Assembly: GCA_050013795.1 (NCBI GenBank)
Contig: JBEKEO010000181.1
Span: 1-6,512, forward strand
DNA length: 6,512 nt
Direction of reading: 5' to 3'
Origin: CAWHOW01 sp050013795
GTDB taxonomy: Bacteria > Bacteroidota > Bacteroidia > Bacteroidales > CG2-30-32-10
The notes under the pieces were generated by a model, which worked only from the letters and a program-made list of their open reading frames with translations, did no database searches and was not told the origin of the DNA. Shown piece by piece: positions 1 through 4,896 of this stretch. The translations under genes and the position numbers were made by a program. Position 1 is the stretch's first letter; every line of letters starts with the position of its first letter.

Positions 1-257
1 ATTTCAAGGAGGTAAATCTCTATTGCATTTACATAATTCATTTTGGGAGTGAGGTTAAGCTGGGTATAACAGCTTATGGTCTTATCCGACAGGTGAACAA
101 TGTTAAGGTGGATGCCATAATTAATAATGTGAATAGTGTCGCTAATCAATGCTGTTGAATGCGTTTTGTTTCTTTCTTCATTATAATTGAATGAGCATAG
201 CATCAATGAAATTAAAGCAAGCATAATACCAGCCCGCAAGGGAAATATCTGTTTCAT
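1..257 (-). CDS. N-terminal fragment of a probable secreted M1-family aminopeptidase (runs off the left edge)
   Basis: The reading frame is open from an ATG at 257 to the window edge, 85 codons, with no stop. It begins MKQIFPLRAGIMLALISLMLC, a basic start followed by a hydrophobic stretch, which reads as a Sec signal peptide of about 22 residues. Residues about 40-85 contain SDTIHIINYGIHLNI, then LSDKTISCYTQLNLTPK and a closing AIEIYLLE. This pattern of H-Y-x-(I/L)-x-L, K-T-I-S-G/C and (D/E)-(L/I)-x-L-L-x-L is the opening beta-strand signature of the M1 metallopeptidase N-terminal domain as found in Bacteroidetes. The catalytic HEXXH and GAMEN motifs would lie outside the window, so activity cannot be judged. 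Secreted M1 peptidases in this phylum often carry a T9SS sorting domain, which would suit the two downstream-type neighbours on the same strand. Function is inferred from the N-terminus only. Confidence 0.65.
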   Translation of the reverse strand, partial: MKQIFPLRAGIMLALISLMLCSFNYNEERNKTHSTALISDTIHIINYGIHLNIVHLSDKTISCYTQLNLTPKMNYVNAIEIYLLE

Positions 258-275
258 CGTATTATATGTTTAATA

Positions 276-320
276 GTTGAATTGTGTAACTGTTCAATGG
301 TTCAATGTTCGCTGGTTCTA
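276..320. repeat. Degenerate short-period repeat (TTCAATG/GTTC type)
   Basis: On the minus strand the sequence is a run of degenerate units GAACCA, GAACATT, GAACCATT and GAACAGTT. It lies in the 5' leader of the M1 peptidase gene. It is low-complexity DNA with a period of about 7-9 bp and does not code for anything recognisable. Confidence 0.5.
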
Positions 321-340
321 TATTCCTGAATAGAATCTAC

Positions 341-370
341 ACGACAAAGTTACACAAAGATTCACAAAGA
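341..370 (-). repeat. Three 10-bp repeats containing CACAAAG, with a promoter-like TAACTTTG
   Basis: Three consecutive 10-bp units can be read on the plus strand: ACGACAAAGT, TACACAAAGA and TTCACAAAGA. On the minus strand this gives CTTTGTG three times and one TAACTTTG (345-352), which matches the Bacteroidetes -7 consensus TAnnTTTG. It is 87 bp upstream of the M1 peptidase ATG. No TTG lies 19-21 bp further upstream, so promoter function is only possible, not shown. Confidence 0.45.
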
Positions 371-407
371 AATTGCATTAACTGCTAACCGCTTGCTTCT
401 TATTGAA

Positions 408-434
408 CTACTCTTTTATAAACTTCCTCACAAT
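408..434 (-). pseudogene. Relic of a T9SS sorting-domain C-terminus (VRKFIKE-stop)
   Basis: Read on the minus strand, 408-431 encodes V-R-K-F-I-K-E followed by TAG, the exact kind of ending seen in both full-length sorting domains of this window (VRKFVKE). The 12 bp aaacttcctcac at 420-431 is identical at all three places. Upstream in this frame the translation is repeat-derived and reaches a TAA at 501-503, so nothing else of a sorting domain survives. It could be the vestige of a deleted paralogue or a duplicated gene end. At eight codons, coincidence is not excluded. Confidence 0.35.
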
Positions 435-470
435 TAAGTCGGGAGTTATGAATTGGGAGACGGGAGTTAT

Positions 471-550
471 AAGTAAATTAGGAAATAGTGAATTAGTAAA
501 TTAGTTTATCATTCGTTTTCAATTTCCCTATTTTACTATTTCACTCTTAC
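471..550. repeat. Imperfect inverted repeat just beyond the 764-residue gene; possible terminator
   Basis: The left arm (471-504) is built of degenerate units such as gtaaattagg, aaatagtg and aattagtaaa. The right arm (about 523-550) is the complementary pyrimidine-rich version. The core GTGAAATAGTAAA on the minus strand pairs with TTTACTAATTCAC at 12 of 13 positions, with an intervening loop of roughly 35 nt. It begins a few bases after the TGA stop at 555-557. A transcript from the minus strand could fold here, so it may act in 3'-end formation, but it is AU-rich and lacks a classical GC stem plus U-tract. Confidence 0.4.
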
Positions 551-554
551 CTAT

Positions 555-2849
555 TCACTCCTTTACAAACTTCCTCACCTCTGTTTCCTTTCCCATTATC
601 ACCTTCACCATATACATTCCGACTGGGAAAGCTGAAACATCAATATCTGTCTTATTAGCGATTGCTGCTATGCTTTTTATCAGCTGCCCCTGCATGTTTA
701 TAATTTCTATTATAGCTTGTGGCGGGGTTTCAATAGTGATATTACTTACAGCCGGATTTGGAGTTACCAATAAACTTTGCTGAATAGAATTCTCAGTTAT
801 CCCTGTACATACGCTGACATACACTGTTACTCCGGTGGAACTCGTACATCCATTAATATCAGATGGTGTAACAACATACCAGGTTGTGGTTGCAGGGCAC
901 ACTACAATCTGCTCAGTGTTACCTCCCGGAGGAAAAGCCCATTCATAGGAAGCACCACCTGAAGCAGTCAGGGTAGAGCAATTGCCCAGGCAAATAGTAT
1001 CAGGGCTTGCAGAAACAGTGAAATTTGGAATATCAATATTAACAGTTACAGAATTGCTGGCTGTACATCCATTTGTTCCTGTAACAGTGACTGTATATGT
1101 TGTAGTCGAATCAGGACATGCCGTGGGACTGGAACATGCTGTGCATGATAACCCGGCAGAAGGGCTCCATAGGTATGTTGTGCCACCTACAGCATTCAGG
1201 GTAGTGCACCAGCCCTGGCAAACGGTTGCATAAGTTGAAGTTAATATTATATCAGGTAACGCATTTACTGTAACTGTTATACTTGCAGACCCCGTACAAC
1301 CTGATGCGTCTGAAACTGTAACAGAGTATGTCCCTGCCGTTGTTACAGAAATAGTTTCCGTTGTAGCGCTTGTTGACCACAAATATGCAGAATAGCCTCC
1401 CCCTGCATCAAGTGTTGCTATGCTTCCCGAACATATTGATGAAGGTCCTGTTATGTCAGGCACAGGATTAGGAGTAATAGTGACTAACGTTGATGCGCTC
1501 CCTGTACAGCCTGATGCGTTTGAAACAGTGACAGTATATGTACCCGTCGTTCTTACATATATAGTTTCTGTCGTAGCACTTGTTGTCCATAAATAGGTTG
1601 AATATCCCGCACCGGCATCAAGCTTTACAGAATCTGCACATATTGACGACCCTGCAGTTATGACAGGAGAAGGACTAGCATTTACAGTAATAACTATTGA
1701 TGCAGTGCCTGTGCCGCCTGTCGTGGTGCCGGTAACCGTGTAAGTGGTGGTTACAGTTGGCGAAACTACTATAGTAGCAGAGGTTCCCAAACCATCGCTC
1801 CATAAATAAGTGCTTGCCCCGCTTGCAGTTAATGTTGTTGGCGTTCCGGCACAAATAGTATCTGCCGATGCTGAAATGCTATCGGTCGGGGGCAAAATAT
1901 AAATGGAAATAAAGTTCCCAAATGAAATCGGATAACGGCCAGCCGCAATAATAACCGAAACAGTATTGGTGGCAGTGTTAATTACAGTTACTTTACCAGG
2001 ATGATGATTGGCAACATATACCTTTTTTCCGTCGGGGCTCACAGATATTCCGCCGGGAGTAGCGGCAACCTTTATAGTAGCTGAAACAGTATCTGCAGCT
2101 GTGTTTATTACACTTACCGTTGTATCATTCATATTCGCAACATATACCATGCTGCCGTCGGGGCTTACTGATATGCCATAAGGGTTAGCACCCACTGCAA
2201 CTGTAGCCGAAACAGTATCAACAGCAGTGTTTATTACATTTACTTTACTATCTTTACAAGAAACATATACCTTACTGCCATCGGAGCTTGCACATATGCC
2301 CCAGGGATATGAAGAAACCCGAATAGTAGTCAAAACTGTGTCGGCTATACCATTTATTACGCTTACTGTATAAACCCCCGAATTGGCGACATATACTTTG
2401 CTCCCATCAGGGCTTACAGCTATGCCTTCAGGAAGTCTGCCAACGGCAATGGTAGCTGAAACAGTGTTAGTCGTGGTGTTTATTACGCTTACTGTATTGG
2501 CATAATAATGCGCCACATAAACCTTTTTCCCATCTGGGCTTACGCATATTCCGGTAAGATTTGCGCCAACCGCAATGGTAGCTGAAACAGTATCGGTAGC
2601 GGTATTTATTACACTTATGGTACCAGCTTCATTTGCAACATATACCTTGCTTCCATCGGGACTTACAGATATACCATAAGGATAGTTACCAACCGTAATG
2701 GTATCCCTTACAGTATTGGTTGCAACATTTATAACTGTTACAGTATTATCGGAGTTATTTGTCATATACGCAGTTTGCGCATCTGAAACGGAGCAAGTCA
2801 AAATGCAGAGTGCAAATTGAGAAATGCAAAATGTGAGTACCTTCTTCAT
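555..2849 (-). CDS. YVTN beta-propeller / Ig-like repeat protein with T9SS C-terminal sorting domain
   Basis: This 764-residue protein is a probable secreted or cell-surface protein exported by Sec and then the type IX system. Residues 1-24 form a signal peptide ending near SDA|QTA. Residues about 26-318 hold seven blades of 41-43 residues, each following VYVAN-(n)-TVSVINTATDTVSATI-x-VG-x-P-x-GISVSPDGSK, the YVTN-family pattern. The seventh blade ends SFGNFISIYI in place of SPDGSK and probably closes the propeller. Residues about 322-682 hold five Ig/PKD-like domains of 68-75 residues, each with C-x-G near the start, a Y-x-W core and a G-C or T-Y-T-V-T strand. Domains 2 and 3 are close duplicates, and 4 and 5 carry extra cysteines. 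Residues about 690-764 are the sorting domain: VTPNPA, then MYMVKV and terminal RKFVKE. The start is supported by a promoter match ending 22 bp upstream. Such proteins usually serve in binding or adhesion; the ligand cannot be read from the sequence. Confidence 0.9.
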   Translation of the reverse strand: MKKVLTFCISQFALCILTCSVSDAQTAYMTNNSDNTVTVINVATNTVRDTITVGNYPYGISVSPDGSKVYVANEAGTISVINTATDTVSATIAVGANLTGICVSPDGKKVYVAHYYANTVSVINTTTNTVSATIAVGRLPEGIAVSPDGSKVYVANSGVYTVSVINGIADTVLTTIRVSSYPWGICASSDGSKVYVSCKDSKVNVINTAVDTVSATVAVGANPYGISVSPDGSMVYVANMNDTTVSVINTAADTVSATIKVAATPGGISVSPDGKKVYVANHHPGKVTVINTATNTVSVIIAAGRYPISFGNFISIYILPPTDSISASADTICAGTPTTLTASGASTYLWSDGLGTSATIVVSPTVTTTYTVTGTTTGGTGTASIVITVNASPSPVITAGSSICADSVKLDAGAGYSTYLWTTSATTETIYVRTTGTYTVTVSNASGCTGSASTLVTITPNPVPDITGPSSICSGSIATLDAGGGYSAYLWSTSATTETISVTTAGTYSVTVSDASGCTGSASITVTVNALPDIILTSTYATVCQGWCTTLNAVGGTTYLWSPSAGLSCTACSSPTACPDSTTTYTVTVTGTNGCTASNSVTVNIDIPNFTVSASPDTICLGNCSTLTASGGASYEWAFPPGGNTEQIVVCPATTTWYVVTPSDINGCTSSTGVTVYVSVCTGITENSIQQSLLVTPNPAVSNITIETPPQAIIEIINMQGQLIKSIAAIANKTDIDVSAFPVGMYMVKVIMGKETEVRKFVKE
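1896..2774 (-). repeat. Seven tandem coding repeats of about 126 bp (propeller blades, first paralogue)
   Basis: The propeller part of the 764-residue gene is a DNA-level tandem repeat of 123-129 bp units. On the plus strand recurrent blocks are gcaacatatacc, ccatcggggcttac and gctgaaacagtatcggtagc with a following gtttattac. The blades are conserved enough at DNA level to recombine or slip, although they are less uniform than those of the neighbouring paralogue. Confidence 0.75.
2791..2838 (-). repeat. Short-period repeat encoding the signal-peptide core of the 764-residue protein
   Basis: On the coding strand the h-region is written by degenerate units of about 9 bp: CACATTTTG, CATTTCTCAA, TTTGCACTC, TGCATTTTG. 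Translated, they give the imperfect duplication FCISQFALCIL. The string is unusually rich in Cys and Phe for a signal peptide, because the peptide reflects the repeat. Confidence 0.5.
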
Positions 2850-2871
2850 GGTTTAGATTTTATTGTCAAAC

Positions 2872-2903
2872 CAAAATTACCTGTTTCAGGGTGCATGAAG
2901 CAA
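2872..2903 (-). promoter_or_regulatory. Bacteroidetes-type promoter of the 764-residue gene
   Basis: On the minus strand a TTG (2901-2903) is followed after 21 bp by TAATTTTG (2872-2879), a full match to the TTG-N19-21-TAnnTTTG consensus of the Bacteroidetes housekeeping sigma factor. The ATG at 2849 is 22 bp beyond the -7 box, giving a short leader of about 15-20 nt. The spacer contains the palindrome CCTGTTTCAGG (2880-2890). Confidence 0.7.
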
Positions 2904-2948
2904 CAGAGAAACTCCTGAAAAAAACAAGTGAAACACCTGTTTATTCAG
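2879..2948. promoter_or_regulatory. Repeated ACCTGTTT dyads in and above the promoter
   Basis: CCTGTTTCAGG (2880-2890) is a perfect dyad lying between the -33 and -7 boxes. AAACACCTGTTT (2931-2942) is a second dyad about 30 bp above the -33 box. Both contain ACCTGTTT and are followed by CAG within a few bases. They could be paired operator sites for a dimeric regulator. The evidence is only their symmetry and position. Confidence 0.25.
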
Positions 2949-3056
2949 CAAACAAATAATGACAACGTACTTGATAAAGATTCTTTAGGCTGGCTATTGG
3001 TTAATGTTCAAGGTTTAAGGGTCAAAGTTACTTATCGCTAACTGCTGCTCCCTTTT

Positions 3057-4394
3057 CTATTCTTTCACAAACTTCCTCACCTCTACCCCTTTTTCCGTTC
3101 TCACTTGCACAACATACATTCCGGCAGGAAAATATGAAACGTCTATTTCGTTTGTGGTTAGTGGTTTGTAGTTAGTTATTGAAAATACTTCTTCGCCAAG
3201 CATATTGTACACTTCTACACTTTGAATTTGGGACTTGGGGCTTGAAACTTGGAACTTCCCAGTAGCGGGGTTAGGATATACCTCTATGCCTGCCTGCACC
3301 ATGCTTTGCGGGGCAATACCGGCACTATAAGTCCAAATAAAATTACCAAATGAAGTAGGATAAGAACCAACTGCAATTGTATCTGTAACAGCATTGGTAG
3401 CTGTGTTTATTACACTTACTGTATTTGAATGTTCATTCACAACATATACCTTGCTTCCGTCGGGACTTACAGATATACCTCGAGGACCATTACCAACTGT
3501 AATTGTAGCTGTAACAGTATTGGTAGCGCTGTTTATTACACTCACTGTATTAGGATACCAATTCGTGACATATACCTTGCTTCCGTCCGGACTCACTGCT
3601 ATACCACAAGGACTATTAGAACCTGTAATTATAGCCGTAACAGTATTGGTAGCGCTGTTTATTACACTTACTGTACTATCATTAGAATTCGTAACATATA
3701 CTTTGCTTCCATCGGGGCTTACAGACACACCCAAAGGATTGGAAAATCCTGTAATTGTAGCCGTAACAGTATTGGTAGCCGTGTTGATTATGCTTACTGT
3801 TCCTGGAATAGCATAAGTATTCGTAACATATACTTTACTTCCATCAGGGCTAACCGCTATACCCATAGGACAAGTACCAACCGGAATTGTAGTCGTAACA
3901 GTATTGGTAGCGCTGTTTATTACACTTACTAAACCAGTAGGATCTGAATTCGTAACATATACCCTGCTCCCATCTGGACTGACAGATACGCCATAACATT
4001 CTCCAACCGGTATTGTAGCCGTAACAGTATTAGTAGAAGTGTTTATTACACTTACTGTATTACTAATTACATTAACAACATATACTCTGCTTCCATCTGG
4101 GCTTACCGATATACTAAACGGAGTAGAACCAACCGGAATAGAATCTATAACAGTATTGGTTGCAACATCAATAACAGATACAGTATTACTGCCGGAATTC
4201 GTTATATACGCAGTTTGCGCGGAGATGGGTATAGGGGTATAGAGGAATAAAGGTATAAGGAAATAAAGGAATAGAGATATAAAGGATATATGTAAATGAT
4301 AATTCTTCCTTATACCATATTTCCCTATACCATATACCTTATTCCTTTTCCCTGTATAAGTGAAAAGTGCGGATAGAAGAAAAAGTTTTTTCAT
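3057..4394 (-). CDS. YVTN beta-propeller protein with T9SS C-terminal sorting domain
   Basis: The frame runs 445 residues from the ATG at 4394, opening MKKLFLLSAL. A longer reading to a TTG at 4436 is rejected because that codon lies inside the -7 box of the promoter. Residues 1-59 form an unusually long signal region whose true hydrophobic stretch is about 35-57, ending PIPISA|QTA. Residues 60-356 hold seven YVTN blades, each with (V)YVTN, NTVSVINSATNTVTATI and SPDGSK; the last ends YPTSFGNFIWTY. Residues about 370-445 are the sorting domain, with EVYPNPATGKF, MLGEEVF, FPAGMYVVQV and RKFVKE. The protein should be exported by Sec and T9SS and either anchored at the surface or released. It is a tandem paralogue of its 764-residue neighbour: same blade code, same SFGNF closing blade, no Ig-like domains. 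It has its own promoter, and 207 bp separate it from the next gene. The ligand is unknown. Confidence 0.9.
   Translation of the reverse strand: MKKLFLLSALFTYTGKRNKVYGIGKYGIRKNYHLHISFISLFLYFLIPLFLYTPIPISAQTAYITNSGSNTVSVIDVATNTVIDSIPVGSTPFSISVSPDGSRVYVVNVISNTVSVINTSTNTVTATIPVGECYGVSVSPDGSRVYVTNSDPTGLVSVINSATNTVTTTIPVGTCPMGIAVSPDGSKVYVTNTYAIPGTVSIINTATNTVTATITGFSNPLGVSVSPDGSKVYVTNSNDSTVSVINSATNTVTAIITGSNSPCGIAVSPDGSKVYVTNWYPNTVSVINSATNTVTATITVGNGPRGISVSPDGSKVYVVNEHSNTVSVINTATNAVTDTIAVGSYPTSFGNFIWTYSAGIAPQSMVQAGIEVYPNPATGKFQVSSPKSQIQSVEVYNMLGEEVFSITNYKPLTTNEIDVSYFPAGMYVVQVRTEKGVEVRKFVKE
3140..3258 (-). repeat. Two short-period repeat patches inside the sorting-domain coding sequence
   Basis: Two patches are visible on the plus strand. 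One is gtttgtggttagtggtttg with a following tagttag (about 3148-3176). The other is gggacttggggcttgaaac with a following ttggaacttccc (about 3229-3258). Each has a period near 7-10 bp. They encode TNYKPLTTNE and KFQVSSPKSQIQ, loop segments between conserved strands of the sorting domain. They look like tolerated repeat expansions in linkers. Confidence 0.45.
3327..4217 (-). repeat. Seven tandem coding repeats of 123-132 bp (propeller blades, second paralogue)
   Basis: The block gtaacagtattggtagcgct occurs identically at 3511, 3637 and 3895, and with one or two changes at 3763 and 4020. This gives spacings of 126, 126 and 132 bp. Blocks gtaacatatac and ccatcgggactcac-like segments recur in the same register. 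The near-identity points to recent homogenisation by recombination within the gene. Confidence 0.75.
4219..4358 (-). repeat. Short inverted-repeat insertion in the signal-peptide region of the 445-residue protein
   Basis: On the plus strand 4219-4285 is a run of units such as gggtatag, aggaataa and aggtataagg. Further on (about 4305-4350) is the complementary run, with ccttataccatatttccc and ttccctatac units. The two arms can pair imperfectly over about 40 bp around a central segment near 4286-4304. The insertion separates the start MKKLFLLSAL from the cleavage region ISAQTA. It adds about 45 residues, including the Tyr/Lys/Gly stretch RNKVYGIGKYGIRK and the new hydrophobic core SLFLYFLIPLFLY. 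Confidence 0.55.
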
Positions 4395-4433
4395 AATATC
4401 TATTATTAGATTATAAAAACAAGTAATAACCAA

Positions 4434-4464
4434 CAAAGATACATTTTATGAAATTCAATGTCAA
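4434..4464 (-). promoter_or_regulatory. Bacteroidetes-type promoter of the 445-residue gene
   Basis: On the minus strand TTG (4462-4464, within TTGACA) is followed after 20 bp by TATCTTTG (4434-4441), matching TTG-N19-21-TAnnTTTG exactly. Initiation about 7 bp downstream would give a leader of roughly 30 nt before the ATG at 4394. The box overlaps the possible TTG start at 4434-4436 and so rules it out. Confidence 0.7.
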
Positions 4465-4518
4465 TTAGTTGTTTTACTTAGATAAACTGATTATTTTTTG
4501 CTGTTATGGATGCTGACT

Positions 4519-4746
4519 TTATTTAGGTGTTCTGGGCAAACGCAGCCTGCCGTACTCGGCCATCATTTGCCCAAAGGTTTTGGCGCCCAGGTTTATAATC
4601 AGCCTGCTTATGCGCTTCCGCAAAGCGCAATGCCCTATTCCAAGTGTTGCAGCAATTATTTTAGGGGCGGAACCTCCGGCAAGCATCCGCAGAATTTCCA
4701 TGTCGGTATCATTGGGATAAAAAGGAATTGTTGTTAAACCAAGCAT
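4519..4746 (-). CDS. Orphan LuxR/GerE-type helix-turn-helix protein
   Basis: This small protein of 75 residues consists almost entirely of a LuxR/GerE-like DNA-binding domain. TDMEILRMLAGG (14-25) matches the first helix (consensus T-x-R-E-x-E-V-L-x-x-L-A-x-G). SAPKIIAATLGIG (26-38) matches S-N-K-E-I-A-x-x-L-x-I-S. ALRKRISRLIINLGAK (41-56) occupies the recognition helix and its H-I-x-x-I-x-x-K-L-G-A-K tail, and TFGQMMAEYG is the last helix. The usual T-V-K of the recognition helix is replaced by ALRKR, so DNA specificity may be atypical. No receiver or sensor domain is present. It could be a complete stand-alone regulator or the severed output end of a larger one. It is transcribed away from the plus-strand group across a 150-bp spacer holding a strong dyad, which makes it a candidate regulator of that group or of itself. 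Regulation is inferred, not shown. Confidence 0.65.
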   Translation of the reverse strand: MLGLTTIPFYPNDTDMEILRMLAGGSAPKIIAATLGIGHCALRKRISRLIINLGAKTFGQMMAEYGRLRLPRTPK

Positions 4747-4799
4747 AAAACTGTTATGTTTTGGTTACAGTAAAATTAAGGTATAATTTTTTCACACAT

Positions 4800-4815
4800 T
4801 GTCACAAATGTGACA
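4800..4815. promoter_or_regulatory. 16-bp dyad TGTCACA-AA-TGTGACA, candidate operator
   Basis: A perfect 7-bp inverted repeat with a 2-bp spacer lies midway between the LuxR-type gene and the plus-strand group. It is the strongest symmetric element in the spacer. It has the size of a site for a dimeric regulator, but its half-sites are inverted relative to the CRP pattern TGTGA-N6-TCACA. If TACTTTAG at 4837-4844 is a weak -7 box, the dyad would sit near -43, an activator position. The cognate protein is unknown; the adjacent LuxR-type protein is one candidate. Confidence 0.45.
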
Positions 4816-4845
4816 TGCCAAAACCACAACGTGATATACTTTAGC

Positions 4846-4873
4846 TGCCTTAAATCAACCTTACGTTAAGGCA
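4846..4873 (+). promoter_or_regulatory. Competing hairpins in the leader of the plus-strand group
   Basis: TGCCTTAA (4846-4853) and TTAAGGCA (4866-4873) form a perfect 8-bp inverted repeat with a 12-nt loop. Inside it, CCTTA-CGT-TAAGG (4859-4871) forms a second dyad that reuses the right arm. The two structures exclude each other. This arrangement resembles a leader switch or an operator, 24 bp before the first ATG. No downstream U-tract is present. Confidence 0.35.
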
Positions 4874-4896
4874 CTATAGTTAAAAGCAACATCACG

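Noticed and set aside
777..1233. Plus-strand open frames opposite the Ig-like region
   Set aside because: They are shadows of the strongly supported minus-strand gene, with no family likeness and no start context.
3394..3932. Plus-strand open frames of 140 and 167 codons opposite the 445-residue gene
   Set aside because: They are antisense to the blade repeats. A repeat length divisible by three keeps antisense frames open, and the translations only mirror the repeat.
4395..4436. A 14-residue upstream extension of the 445-residue protein from a TTG at 4436
   Set aside because: The TTG is part of the -7 promoter box, so it would not be within the transcript. The ATG at 4394 gives a normal MKK start.
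4498..4737. Plus-strand frame of 79 codons opposite the LuxR-type gene
   Set aside because: It has no recognisable pattern, whereas the minus-strand frame matches the GerE helix-turn-helix along its whole length.
4800..4815. CRP/FNR-family binding site
   Set aside because: The half-sites are oriented TCACA-N2-TGTGA, not TGTGA-N6-TCACA, so the known consensus does not fit. It is kept only as an unassigned dyad.
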